From the NCBI GenBank assembly GCA_049965815.1, contig JBMFVV010000003.1, forward strand, positions 31,741-95,740: DNA of 64,000 nt. The letters are read 5' to 3'. The position numbers and the translations under genes are program-made. Of this stretch, positions 31,938-41,687 are shown in pieces. A model generated the notes under the pieces. It saw only the letters and a program-made list of their open reading frames with translations. It made no database searches and had not been told where the DNA came from. Origin of the DNA: GCA-001856825 sp049965815 (lineage in GTDB: Archaea; Thermoplasmatota; Thermoplasmata; Thermoplasmatales; GCA-001856825). The number at the start of each line of letters is the position of its first letter. Position 1 is the first letter of the stretch.

Positions 31938-34900
31938 ATGCTTGAAGGCAGATTCAGAACACTTGGAAATTTCATCAAAAAAAGATATAAGGCGATCATA
32001 ATTGTATGGGTAGTTCTCATTGTCGCTCTTCTTCCTTTTGCTGCTATGTCAACAAGTTTGATAAACTATAATGTAGAGGACATAGAGTTTGCCGGAAGCA
32101 GCCACACTCAATCCGTTCAGGCTCAGAACATCATGAATAGCGAATTCAATTTTTCAAAGGGCAATTCCAGCGGGACGGTGGCAGTACTGTACGTTGAGTC
32201 TCCCTTCAACTCATCTACCTCCTATAGCATCTGGGAGAAAATTAACTCCACCTACGCCAAAAATCTGTCAAGTTTGGGGCCATCTGGCATAGTTTCGCCT
32301 TATCAGATAGCAGATGGTGTTGTGAATTCGCTTGGTAATTCTACAGATACGATATACGGAGGCATAATGAAGGCTTCAAATTCTACCATATCAGCGTACG
32401 GCACTTTCACAAATGCAACAAACGGCTTTGAGAGTTTCACTTCCAACCTGATCACCATAGATGGTTATTTCAATTCCACTTACCACAATGTCTCGAGGGC
32501 TGTTGTCGGTTATAATGGGCTATTTGAAAGCATTTCAGGAGCATCAAGCTTGATTTATGGAATACCCATTGCCTTCTATGGTATTTATCTAAGCTCACCA
32601 CTTACAAACAGTTCAGAGAAAAGCAGCTATGCTTACTCTGCGCTATTAAAGGAAACTAACAATTTTAGTGACAATCAGACGAGCCTAGGGTACTTCAACG
32701 CTTTCTATGCTTCATGGAGCAATATTGTATCAAGCAACTCATCATTCCCCAACACAACCACACTACAACTTGCCATAAATGATGCATTTACAAGTTTCAG
32801 TGCAGAGATGACCAAACAGCAGCAACAGTTCTTTTATTCTGTCCTCTCAAGTTTCAACGTTACCACATATCAAAGTAGTTCTGAAAGATTGAGCATAACG
32901 GACGAACTCGCCCTTTCCATTTCGTCTCCGTCATCCGCGGTAGAAATGCAGATATTCAACTATACGTTTGAAAATTTTGTCATAAACGGCAGTCTCCCGG
33001 CTCTATCTGCCAATATCACAGGAACTCTGCTTTCATCAAACAATAACGCCATTTCTGAATTCACCAATAGCACGTTCGGAGAGACTCCGGATGAATTCGC
33101 TTCATCTTTTGAGTCTGTGTCTCAAGTCAACAGCTCAGTGGTGGAGAATCAGATGAATCATTCCCTCCTGAGTAATTCAATGAGCGAATTCTACAAATCC
33201 GTCAATATGCCGGTGAGCGTTTTCTATTCTGGTCTCATAAACAACAATACATCTCAGTTCAGGCAATATTTTATAAATTCAGCTGCGGCAGGGTTGAAGG
33301 AACTCGCATCCACCCTTGACCAGAACTCCTCATCCGTCGTATCGACTTTCCTCTCAGAAGGCTCATCAAAATCTGCCATGAATCTTACGGAATCTTTTCT
33401 CATGAGTCACTTCAAGGACTATCCCTACTTTTCATTCTCAAATCCGGCCCAGTTCGTATCTTCATCCGTAAAGGCAAAGGGGAACGTATCCTCACTGGTG
33501 AATGGCAACTATTCAGAAGCGGGAATAGACCTGTCTTCGTCTGTGTTTCATTCCCTCGTTCCTCGAGACTTTTCGGGATACCTGATAATCATTGATTTCA
33601 CGCCATCCAGCCTGAACAACTCCCAACTCAATGTTCTGAGCTCCTATCTATCTGGAATACAGAACCGGTTTGATCCCGTTAAGATCTATTCCACGAGCGA
33701 CAGCCAGATTGCGAACGGTATAGAGGACACGGCATATTCTGGCCTCATATACTCACTTGTCGCAGGAATGATTCTATCTGTGATCATTGTCGGCATATAT
33801 TTCAGGTCTGCTTTCCTTGCATTCGTACCCCTGATGTTCTTTGGGTTAAGCATGGTGGTCATTCTCGGGTTGTCAGAATTGATATTCGGGATAATAATGA
33901 AGACGACATTATCTTTCATAGTCACAACGCTGAGTGCAATGCTGATCCTAGGTCTCAGCACCGATTATTCAGTGTACATACTAAATAGATATACCAAGGA
34001 GGAGTCGCAGGATAAGCTTGGGACTACAGTTCAGTGGGCTGGCCACGCTGTTTTCACGTCTGGACTTACAGTTATACTGTCATACATAGTACTAGGAATT
34101 TTCAAGGTACCAATAATAGGCGCAGGTGGATTTGTTAACGCGTTGGGGATTGCAATCTCGCTGGGAGTAGCGCTCACACTCCTGCCATCCTTCATGATCA
34201 TTTTCAAGAAGAGGATCAAGCAAAAGAGGAATTTAATAAATTTCAGAAAGATTGCTATGGTAAGCCGGAAACACAAAAAGGCACTGGTAGCAGTGCTCAT
34301 TGTGATATTCATATCTACCCTGGTGGTGTATGAGACAACACCTACATCCTTCTCCCTATTCTCACTCATACCAGACAACTCCGGCAAGGCTGGCTATTAT
34401 GAGATGACTTCAGCATTCGGAGGTGATACACTTTCACCAAGCTACATAGTACTTACCTTCCCGAATCAGATATATTATGATGGTCATTTCAACGAGACCG
34501 ATATAGGGGTATTGAACAACATAACATCTGCGCTGATAAAGGACAACGGGATTTCAGGACTGACAACTCTGACTTATCCATTTGGAAATTATGTCAATGT
34601 GCAGAATATATCTGGAAGTTCCATTTCTAAGAGCACAATACTCAACCAGTCCCTGACGTTCATAGGAAAGGACGGTTCAACCGTTCTCCTGAATTTCTCT
34701 ACTAAATACGTATCATACACTGAGCAAGGCATAAATGCCATTGCAAAAGTGGACAACATATTGAAGCAAGTTACACCAACTGACGTGAAGTATGCAGTGG
34801 GTGGAACACCTCAGTCGCTCCTTGACAGTTCAAACAGCATCAACACTTCCACTTACGACATAATCATAATACTGTCTATAATGATATTCGGAGTACTTGC

Positions 34901-35375
34901 TTTCCAGCTGACGTCCATACTGACACCACTGAGACTTCTATTCAACGTAGGAACTTCGGCACTGCTGGCAGTTTCTCTTTTCTACCTGGTCTTCCATTAC
35001 TTGATGAAGCTCCCGCTGATAGTGTTCGGGCCGCTGTTCGTAATAGTTACGCTCTTTGGAGTAGGCCTTGATTACGATATTTTCATGGTGACAAAGGCAA
35101 GAGAAGCAGTCATGAGGGGAGAGAGTGATGAAGACGCAATTGCAGAGTCTATAGAGCAAAATGGCGGCGTTATATTAGTTCTAGGATTCATACTGGCAGG
35201 GGTATTCGGTTCCCTCATATTCAGTTCGATTGGAATTATCAGCGAAATTGGCTTCGCAGTAACTGCGGGAGTACTCATAGACACTCTACTGTCCTGGCTC
35301 TTTTTGATACCGGCCCTCATGCTAGTGCTGAAGAAGTATAACTGGTGGCCGTCAAACATAAGGCACGATAGGTAG
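31938..35375 (+). CDS. MMPL/RND-family transporter
   Basis: The 1145-residue protein has an N-terminal span at about residues 18-40, then an unusually long external loop of roughly 560 residues rich in Ser and Asn. A membrane block of five or six spans follows (ILGLSTDYSVYILNRYTKEE near residue 670), then a second span and external loop of about 190 residues and a final membrane block (GVGLDYDIFMVTKAREAVMRG). This twofold MMPL layout, with DYS/DYD-type proton relay residues, fits export of lipids or other hydrophobic substrates. The fatty-acid island that follows makes a lipid-related role plausible, not proven. Confidence 0.87.
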   Translation: MLEGRFRTLGNFIKKRYKAIIIVWVVLIVALLPFAAMSTSLINYNVEDIEFAGSSHTQSVQAQNIMNSEFNFSKGNSSGTVAVLYVESPFNSSTSYSIWEKINSTYAKNLSSLGPSGIVSPYQIADGVVNSLGNSTDTIYGGIMKASNSTISAYGTFTNATNGFESFTSNLITIDGYFNSTYHNVSRAVVGYNGLFESISGASSLIYGIPIAFYGIYLSSPLTNSSEKSSYAYSALLKETNNFSDNQTSLGYFNAFYASWSNIVSSNSSFPNTTTLQLAINDAFTSFSAEMTKQQQQFFYSVLSSFNVTTYQSSSERLSITDELALSISSPSSAVEMQIFNYTFENFVINGSLPALSANITGTLLSSNNNAISEFTNSTFGETPDEFASSFESVSQVNSSVVENQMNHSLLSNSMSEFYKSVNMPVSVFYSGLINNNTSQFRQYFINSAAAGLKELASTLDQNSSSVVSTFLSEGSSKSAMNLTESFLMSHFKDYPYFSFSNPAQFVSSSVKAKGNVSSLVNGNYSEAGIDLSSSVFHSLVPRDFSGYLIIIDFTPSSLNNSQLNVLSSYLSGIQNRFDPVKIYSTSDSQIANGIEDTAYSGLIYSLVAGMILSVIIVGIYFRSAFLAFVPLMFFGLSMVVILGLSELIFGIIMKTTLSFIVTTLSAMLILGLSTDYSVYILNRYTKEESQDKLGTTVQWAGHAVFTSGLTVILSYIVLGIFKVPIIGAGGFVNALGIAISLGVALTLLPSFMIIFKKRIKQKRNLINFRKIAMVSRKHKKALVAVLIVIFISTLVVYETTPTSFSLFSLIPDNSGKAGYYEMTSAFGGDTLSPSYIVLTFPNQIYYDGHFNETDIGVLNNITSALIKDNGISGLTTLTYPFGNYVNVQNISGSSISKSTILNQSLTFIGKDGSTVLLNFSTKYVSYTEQGINAIAKVDNILKQVTPTDVKYAVGGTPQSLLDSSNSINTSTYDIIIILSIMIFGVLAFQLTSILTPLRLLFNVGTSALLAVSLFYLVFHYLMKLPLIVFGPLFVIVTLFGVGLDYDIFMVTKAREAVMRGESDEDAIAESIEQNGGVILVLGFILAGVFGSLIFSSIGIISEIGFAVTAGVLIDTLLSWLFLIPALMLVLKKYNWWPSNIRHDR

Positions 35376-35480
35376 ACGGAGAGATCGTTTCAGTAGAATG
35401 TTGTCATTAAGCAGTTTAAACAGGTGAATGCTTATTAGATAACAACCATTTTATCTCACGGTAGACCCAAAATTGTCAGC

Positions 35481-35492
35481 CAAAACTATTTT
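35481..35492 (+). promoter_or_regulatory. TATA-like box of the SCP2/fatty-acid oxidation operon
   Basis: CAAAACTATTTT lies about 30 bases before ATG 35516. It favours 35516 over the upstream ATG at 35498 as the start. Confidence 0.3.
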
Positions 35493-35515
35493 AGGGAATG
35501 CAACATAATTCCCCG

Positions 35516-35851
35516 ATGAGTTCTATTGATTTGTTAAAAAATGTTGTAAGCTCGCTTGATGGACTTCCAGACCTAAAAAAGGAGGTAATTTCTATAAACA
35601 AGGCGTTCCAGTTCAACGTATCTGACGGAAGCCCCTTCTATGTAACCATAGGCGATGGCCAGGTCATCGTGGAAAGCGGAACAAAGCAACCGGTCTCTGC
35701 AACTATCATAGCATCAGAACAAGTCCTGACAGATCTGTTTACGGGCAAGCTTGACGGTGTCCAGGCATTCATGCAGGGGAAGCTGAAAATTAGCGGAGAC
35801 ATATTCTCCGTTCAGAAACTTTCGTCAACATTACTGAAAGCAAGGAAGTGA
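35516..35851 (+). CDS. SCP2 sterol-carrier domain protein
   Basis: A 111-residue single-domain protein: helix SSIDLLKNVVSSLDGL, strands FQFNVSDGSPFYVTIGDGQVIVESG, then TIIASEQVLTDLFTGKLDGVQAFMQGKLKISGD, the hallmark of SCP2 folds that bind acyl-CoA or lipids. It is four bases upstream of the hydroxyacyl-CoA dehydrogenase/enoyl-CoA hydratase gene, so it may present acyl-CoAs to that enzyme. ATG 35516 is preferred over 35498 because of the promoter position. Confidence 0.88.
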   Translation: MSSIDLLKNVVSSLDGLPDLKKEVISINKAFQFNVSDGSPFYVTIGDGQVIVESGTKQPVSATIIASEQVLTDLFTGKLDGVQAFMQGKLKISGDIFSVQKLSSTLLKARK

Positions 35852-35855
35852 GAAT

Positions 35856-37847
35856 ATGAAGGTAGCTGTCATAGGATCCGGGGAGATGGGTAGAGGCATT
35901 GCCCTGGTATTCGCACAGTATGGAAATGATGTTGTTCTCGAAGATTCCATCCCGCAGGCTCTGGATAAGGCGAAAAAGTACATTGCGGACAACCTCTCCA
36001 AAATGGTAGAGAAGGGAATAATAAAGCAGGGGGAAGATCAATCCATACAATCGAGGATCAGGTACTCAGGGACGCTGGAAGATAGCGTCGGGGATGCAGA
36101 CCTCGTTGTTGAGGCAGTCCCGGAGATAGTGGAGCTCAAGCAGGAAATATTCTCCAAGCTTGACAAACTCTGCAGGAAGGATGCAATACTTGCAACAAAT
36201 ACATCAAACATTAAGATAGCTGAGATTTCGAAGAATGTGACGATAAAAGAGAGGGTACTTGGAATGCACTTCTTCAACCCGGCGAACAGAATGAAACTGG
36301 TGGAGATCATAAGGTCTGAATTCACCGGTGAAGAGTACTTTGAAAGGGCGTTCAAGATTGGACAAGAGATCGGAAAGACGCCAGTTAAAGTCCTGAAGGA
36401 CTCCCCAGGTTTTGTGGTCAACAGGATCAATGCTCCAGATATGATGTTCTTCTGCAGTGTACTAGACAAGAATGTTGAGAAACCCGAAGAAATGGACCTC
36501 TATGCGAGGGGACAGGGACTCCCCATGGGGCCTTATGAACTGATGGACTTCGTTGGAATAGACACTGTTGCCCATTCGCTTGACTACTACGCGGCTACGC
36601 TATCGGATGAATATAGCAGGTGCAAGACATTCAGGGACCTGGTGAAGGAGGGCAGGCTAGGAAAGAAGACGGGTAAAGGATTCTATGACTGGTCCTCTGG
36701 AAAGGCAGCAATCCCAAAGGCAGAGCCTTCAGAGAAAGTCACCATAATGGACATTTTTGCCATTGAGATCAATGAGGCAGTAAAGCTGATAGAGGAGCAG
36801 GTTGCACTTCCTGATGAAATAGATGTTGCAGTTAAACTGGGCATGAATAGGCCGTTCGGCCCGATAACCGTTGCAAAAAGCCTCACCAACGCAGAAGTAA
36901 AGAAGAGGCTTGAACAGCTGAGCAGTTTCTACGGATTCAAGACGTTTGAACCTGCAGAATCCATCAAACAGGGAAGGTTGAAAGAGATAATTCAGGTGAA
37001 ATCATTTCCCAGTGCTGAAAAGAAGAAACAGGCAGAGCAAGCTGCACCTTCAGGGAGCAAGGAAGAGAAAAAGTATTCAACCCTCATACTGGAAAGGAGA
37101 CCAAATCACGTTTCCAGGATATTGCTGAACAGGCCGAAGCATAATTTCATCAATTCTGAACTTCTCAACGATCTGGACAGTGCGATAGATGAAGTGTGGG
37201 AAGACAAGGACACGAGGGTGCTTCTGATAACTGGATCTGGCGATACTTTCAGTGCTGGAGCTGAGCTATCCCAGTACATACCCGGCCTCTTTGATTTTGT
37301 GGAGTACTCAAGAAAGGGAGAGAGGATATACAAGAAACTACAGGAGATACCCAAGGTAGTTATAGCTGAAATCAAGGGTTTGGCACTGGGAGGAGGTTTC
37401 GAGCTTTCACTTTCGTGCGACATAAGGGTCTCGACGCCCGATGCCCAAATGGGACTCCCAGAAGTAACGCTGGGACTGCTGCCCGCATGGTCAGGAAGCC
37501 AGAGACTGGCGAGACTCGTAGGTAACTCAAGGGCAATGTACCTTATACTAACAGGGAAGAGAATAACAGGACAGCAGGCATTCGATTTTGGAGTTGTTTC
37601 TGAACTCTACACCAAGGAAAAGGTGGATGCAAGCGCAATAGAGTTGGCCGAATCCATAGCAAATGGGACATCCCCCATAGCCACCAGCCTTGTTAAGAGG
37701 CTGATCAACAGGGGAGTGGACGTGGCTTACGACTCAGGCCTTGAGATGGAATCCATGGCAGCTGGTATCCTCTATGGAACGGAAGACATGAAGGAAGGCA
37801 TAACAGCCCTTCTACAGAAGAGGAAGCCGAACTTCCAGGGGAAGTAA
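35856..37847 (+). CDS. 3-hydroxyacyl-CoA dehydrogenase/enoyl-CoA hydratase fusion
   Basis: The 663-residue bifunctional beta-oxidation enzyme begins with the NAD-binding VIGSGEMGRGIALVFAQ and GMHFFNPANRMKLVEII (catalytic His in HFFNP), then the dehydrogenase C-terminal domain to about residue 385. A Lys/Glu-rich linker follows, then a crotonase domain from about 405 with DTFSAGAELSQY, LALGGGFELSLSCD and MGLPEVTLGLLP; both crotonase Glu residues are present. This order is the reverse of bacterial FadB and is known in archaea. It performs hydration and NAD-dependent oxidation. Confidence 0.95.
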   Translation: MKVAVIGSGEMGRGIALVFAQYGNDVVLEDSIPQALDKAKKYIADNLSKMVEKGIIKQGEDQSIQSRIRYSGTLEDSVGDADLVVEAVPEIVELKQEIFSKLDKLCRKDAILATNTSNIKIAEISKNVTIKERVLGMHFFNPANRMKLVEIIRSEFTGEEYFERAFKIGQEIGKTPVKVLKDSPGFVVNRINAPDMMFFCSVLDKNVEKPEEMDLYARGQGLPMGPYELMDFVGIDTVAHSLDYYAATLSDEYSRCKTFRDLVKEGRLGKKTGKGFYDWSSGKAAIPKAEPSEKVTIMDIFAIEINEAVKLIEEQVALPDEIDVAVKLGMNRPFGPITVAKSLTNAEVKKRLEQLSSFYGFKTFEPAESIKQGRLKEIIQVKSFPSAEKKKQAEQAAPSGSKEEKKYSTLILERRPNHVSRILLNRPKHNFINSELLNDLDSAIDEVWEDKDTRVLLITGSGDTFSAGAELSQYIPGLFDFVEYSRKGERIYKKLQEIPKVVIAEIKGLALGGGFELSLSCDIRVSTPDAQMGLPEVTLGLLPAWSGSQRLARLVGNSRAMYLILTGKRITGQQAFDFGVVSELYTKEKVDASAIELAESIANGTSPIATSLVKRLINRGVDVAYDSGLEMESMAAGILYGTEDMKEGITALLQKRKPNFQGK

Positions 37848-37878
37848 GGAAAGACGCAAGGCTCAGATTGACACAGCA

Positions 37879-38772
37879 TCACTGCTGAAGTGCCTTCAGG
37901 AGCATCGGTACTACTTGGAATAGGTCACCTACTATTCCGTAATCCGCCTCTTCAAATATCGGTGCTGCCTTGTCCTTGTTTATCGCTATGACTGTCTTTG
38001 ATCCCCTCATTCCGGCTATATGCTGTATCTGACCTGAAATGCCAAGGGCGATGTACAGCTTGGGCTTCACCTTCCTTCCTGAAAGTCCTACCTGCCTGTC
38101 CTCGCTGAGCCACTGGTAGTCCAGGCATACCGGCCTTGATCCAGCAAGCTCACCCTTCACAGCCTTCACAAGCGGCATTATCTGATCTATGGACTCCTTC
38201 TTTCCGATTCCCCTCCCTACAGAGACTATGATGCCGGCATGCTCAAGATCCACTGTCGAAGAAGTCTTTGGAATGGTCTGTACGAGGGAAATCTTGGAAT
38301 CGCCGAGCTTGATCTGCGATAATTCAGACTTTTCTGGAACCTTGGATGCCTCCAGTATTCCCGGCATCACCGTGAAGACCCTGCATTCTGACTCTTCCTC
38401 TGTGACCGTCTTCCCTCCCCATGCAAATCTCTTAGTCTTAACCTTTGAATTATCTATGCTGAAATCAAATATCTCAGCAACGATCTCCTTTCCAAGTTTT
38501 TCTGAAACTATTCCAGCTACCTCCCTTCCAAGTGCGGTAGATGTGAAGAAGATGAAATCGTAATTCTCCTTCTGTATGATTCCGAGCAGGGCATCCGAAA
38601 CGTTATCAGAGAATCCATTGCCTTGCAGGATGAACAGCTTCTTTGCACCGTACTCAGCTGATGATTGAGGATTTTCTAAGTATATTGCCGCATCGACATC
38701 CATCTTCTGTCTAAAGAATGTCAGCGCTTGCCCTAGAATGTCTTCCTTGTCTGAAAAGACCAGCCCTCTCAT
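37879..38772 (-). CDS. etfA: Electron transfer flavoprotein alpha subunit
   Basis: The 297-residue protein has the conserved C-terminal FAD domain: IIVSVGRGIGKKESIDQ, RPVCLDYQWLSEDRQVGLSG, LYIALGISGQIQHIAGM and VIAINKDKAAPIFEEADYGIVGD. It overlaps etfB by four bases (ATGA). The heterodimer collects electrons from the acyl-CoA dehydrogenases of this island and passes them to the membrane oxidoreductase at 39574-41559. Confidence 0.95.
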   Translation of the reverse strand: MRGLVFSDKEDILGQALTFFRQKMDVDAAIYLENPQSSAEYGAKKLFILQGNGFSDNVSDALLGIIQKENYDFIFFTSTALGREVAGIVSEKLGKEIVAEIFDFSIDNSKVKTKRFAWGGKTVTEEESECRVFTVMPGILEASKVPEKSELSQIKLGDSKISLVQTIPKTSSTVDLEHAGIIVSVGRGIGKKESIDQIMPLVKAVKGELAGSRPVCLDYQWLSEDRQVGLSGRKVKPKLYIALGISGQIQHIAGMRGSKTVIAINKDKAAPIFEEADYGIVGDLFQVVPMLLKALQQ

Positions 38773-39524
38773 AACATCGCCTCCTTTATCACCCTGACCA
38801 TCACAGGCATTGCCTTCTCTGGATCTTCATACACTTCCCTCTTCCTTTCGCTCTTCGGTGCCCTATCTGATAGAACCTTTATTGATGATGAATCCTGGAT
38901 TGATGCTGTTTCCATCTTGATCTCCCTCTTCCCCGCCTTTATGATCTGGAGGACTGCGGGAAGTCTCGGTTCATTGATTTCCTGCGACACCGATATTATG
39001 ACTGGGAAGCTGCCCTTGAGAACTACGTTGTGGTCCTCAAGAACTCTAGTGACCTTAACCTCCTTCTCGCCCGGCTCTATCGAAACTGCATTTCCAAGAA
39101 GAGGGACGTTCAGTAGACTCGATAGCTTCCCGGGTAGCAATCCGGTGTAGGTATCAGCAGACTGATTACCAAGAATGACCATGTCGTATGTCAATGTCTT
39201 GATCTTTTCTGAAAGAACCTTAGCTGTCACTGATGGATTCTTTCCCTTGTATCCCTTGATGATAATCCCCTCATCGACTCCTATCGCGTACGCTTCCTTC
39301 ATGGCGCTGCTTGATTGCTCTCCACCGAAAATGATCCCTGTTATCTTGCCGCCAAACTTTTCCTTTATCCTGACAGCAGCTTCTATGGCATTCTTACTGA
39401 GATTCTCTACACGCATTGGAACACCGTCTGTTATAGGTTCACCGGTGCTCGAATTCGTCTTCATCTGATCTATGTCGAGAATCTGTTTTATTAGAACTAT
39501 ACTGTTGTATGGCAGATAAATCAC
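38769..39524 (-). CDS. etfB: Electron transfer flavoprotein beta subunit
   Basis: The 251-residue protein has IVLIKQILDIDQMK at the N terminus, AVRIKEKFGGKITGI and the beta-ETF signature region KVTRVLEDHNVVLKGSFPVIISVSQ. The start is GTG 39524, about 31 bases after a TATA box, which supports a leaderless mRNA. It is first in the etfB-etfA operon. It binds AMP in known ETFs and forms the contact surface for dehydrogenases. Confidence 0.93.
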   Translation of the reverse strand: MIYLPYNSIVLIKQILDIDQMKTNSSTGEPITDGVPMRVENLSKNAIEAAVRIKEKFGGKITGIIFGGEQSSSAMKEAYAIGVDEGIIIKGYKGKNPSVTAKVLSEKIKTLTYDMVILGNQSADTYTGLLPGKLSSLLNVPLLGNAVSIEPGEKEVKVTRVLEDHNVVLKGSFPVIISVSQEINEPRLPAVLQIIKAGKREIKMETASIQDSSSIKVLSDRAPKSERKREVYEDPEKAMPVMVRVIKEAML

Positions 39525-39549
39525 CTGATGCCAGTTAATGTCACATTCG

Positions 39550-39560
39550 CTTTATATTTT
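39550..39560 (-). promoter_or_regulatory. TATA box of the etfBA operon
   Basis: The minus strand reads AAAATATAAAG, about 31 bases before GTG 39524. It lies just downstream of the stop of the membrane oxidoreductase gene, so etfBA has its own promoter. Confidence 0.45.
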
Positions 39561-39573
39561 TTTGTCTACGGAA

Positions 39574-41559
39574 TCATTCCTCGAGATTTTCCCAAATCAG
39601 TTCTGCGACGTCCTTTATCTCTATCTTGTTCTGCACATCCATGCTCCTCGAAGCATCATCCAGCATTGCATTGCAGAACGGGCAGGCAACAGCAAGCTTG
39701 GTCGCCTTTGTATCGAGGGCTTGCTCCATCCTAAGATGGGATATGTTGTCCTGGCTTTTCACCTTGTACCAGTAGTTGCCTCCGCCAGCACCGCAACACA
39801 TACTATTCTCCCTTGATTTCTCCATCTCCTTGAGATTTCCGAATGAACTGACTATAAATCTGGTATTGTCGTACTCGCCGTTGACCCTGCCCAGGTAGCA
39901 CGGATCATGAAGCGTAACAGTCTCCTGTGTCTTCTTCACCTTGAGTTTACCCTCCTCAACGAGCTTTGCAAGGAATTCTGAATGATGGATGACTTCTGCC
40001 TCCAGTCCAAACTTCGGATACTCGTTTTTGAAAGTGTTGTAACAGTGTGGACATGCCGTAATTATCTTCTTAACGTTGTACTTCTTGAACGTCTCGATGT
40101 TCTGCAGAACTAGTTCCTGGAATCTTCCCTCTTCCCCCATCCTTCTCGCGGTTTCTCCGTTGCATTTCTCTTCAGAACCGAGGATGCCGAAATTCACTCC
40201 CGCCTTTGTCAGCAGTCCCATTACTATTTCCGCAATCTTCTTCCCCCTTGGGTCGAAAGCGCCCATACACCCGGCCCAGTACAGCACCTCCTTGCTTGAA
40301 TCGTACTTTGGTCCAAATTTCAGCAGCGCGTCCCTGTCAGACGGTGAATTCCCGTATGGATTCATTGTGTTTGTGAGATTGTTGAAGTACTGTCCCATCT
40401 CCTTTGTGATCTTGTTCTCCATGACAAGATTTCTTCGTGCCTCAATAACAAATGAGTGGGGGTCTATCAGCACCGGGCATTCCTCAACACAGGCCTGGCA
40501 GGTGGTGCATGCCCAGGCTGCATTCTCGCTCAGTATGCCAGGAACCATTTCCACCTTCCCGTTGTAAACCACTGTCTTCACATTCTGTACCACCACCCTG
40601 GGGTCCAGATCAGAACCTGAAAGAACAGCAGGACACGCCCTCTCACACCTACCGCAGTTGGTGCAGGCTAGTGAGTCTATCTTCATTGGAGTTGACAGGT
40701 TGGAAACTTCCTTCGCACCAACTGTGAAATCTAAGTTTCCTGTCTCAAGTGCCTCTGAGAGGAGGAATGGAGTTGAAAGTTGCCCCCTGGGGTGGAACTT
40801 CTTGATCGTCACATTTGTCCACGATAGGGCGATGTGTGAAAATTTTGAGAATGGAAGGTATATCGCAAGAACAAAGGCCGTCAATATATGAACAAGCCAC
40901 AGCTCCCTGTAAATCTGAATGGCTGTACTGACGTTCATACCTGCCGGGAATGTGTAAGAAAGATACCACTCAATATATCTGTAAATATCGAAGCTGTTCC
41001 TGAAGAGCGCTATCTTGAGGGCCCCAAGGAAGAACCCCTCAAACGACAGTATCAACAGCCCTGAGATGAGAATGTAGTCGTCAAAGAGAGACTCAAGTTT
41101 TATCCTCTTTACCAGTCTCCTGTATAACGCCATGAAGAGGCCGGCAATGAGCATCAATCCGCCAGTGTTTGCCCACACTTCGAAATTCAGATAAAAAGTA
41201 CCGTTCAATATTCCAAAGTGGAAAAGCGGTTTCAGAAAGTCGTGAGACAGTGCAATGAGAGCAGTGCTAATAAAAAGAATGAGCATACCGTAGAATATCA
41301 GCAGGTGCATCACTCCTGCAAAAGTATTCTTAACCGTCTTTTTGTGGAATGCTCCGTAACTCAACGCCTGGACCACCATTGCCTTCCAATTTTTTCTTAT
41401 GTAGTCCAGTATGGCAGTGATGCTGATGCCCAGACGACTGTATGATCTGTACCACCAGTAAAATACGAAAATAGCTGCAGAGAACGATGTGGCATACAGG
41501 ATTATTAGCTCTAATTCTGGTATAAAAACGAGGGTTGGACTAACTATTCCAGCAGCCAT
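39574..41559 (-). CDS. Membrane HdrD/EtfD-like Fe-S oxidoreductase (ETF:quinone type)
   Basis: The 661-residue fusion has an N-terminal membrane block of about five or six spans (to residue 260) resembling a nitrate-reductase gamma-type haem b subunit, then two 4Fe-4S motifs, CTNCGRCERACP and CTTCQACVEECP, then two CCG cysteine domains (ITACPHCYNTF; DPCYLGRVN, SMCCGAGGGNYW, ACPFCNAML). This is the layout of EtfD/EMO proteins that take electrons from ETF to menaquinone. etfBA lies 50 bases downstream on the same strand, and the fatty-acid genes surround it, which supports the role. Confidence 0.9.
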   Translation of the reverse strand: MAAGIVSPTLVFIPELELIILYATSFSAAIFVFYWWYRSYSRLGISITAILDYIRKNWKAMVVQALSYGAFHKKTVKNTFAGVMHLLIFYGMLILFISTALIALSHDFLKPLFHFGILNGTFYLNFEVWANTGGLMLIAGLFMALYRRLVKRIKLESLFDDYILISGLLILSFEGFFLGALKIALFRNSFDIYRYIEWYLSYTFPAGMNVSTAIQIYRELWLVHILTAFVLAIYLPFSKFSHIALSWTNVTIKKFHPRGQLSTPFLLSEALETGNLDFTVGAKEVSNLSTPMKIDSLACTNCGRCERACPAVLSGSDLDPRVVVQNVKTVVYNGKVEMVPGILSENAAWACTTCQACVEECPVLIDPHSFVIEARRNLVMENKITKEMGQYFNNLTNTMNPYGNSPSDRDALLKFGPKYDSSKEVLYWAGCMGAFDPRGKKIAEIVMGLLTKAGVNFGILGSEEKCNGETARRMGEEGRFQELVLQNIETFKKYNVKKIITACPHCYNTFKNEYPKFGLEAEVIHHSEFLAKLVEEGKLKVKKTQETVTLHDPCYLGRVNGEYDNTRFIVSSFGNLKEMEKSRENSMCCGAGGGNYWYKVKSQDNISHLRMEQALDTKATKLAVACPFCNAMLDDASRSMDVQNKIEIKDVAELIWENLEE

Positions 41560-41687
41560 TATAGGTCTAATTCAAAATGTCTTCATTATTATAACTCTTT
41601 TCTGAGAAAGTTCCATTTTCACTGGCTAGGATATTTGATACTACCACTCAATTTTTAAATGAAGAAAGACTGGAGTGTCGAATCTTG

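Noticed and set aside
39528..39816. Two overlapping plus-strand frames over the 3' end of the EtfD-like gene
   Set aside because: They lie opposite the conserved CCG domain and have no recognisable domain; they are antisense shadows.
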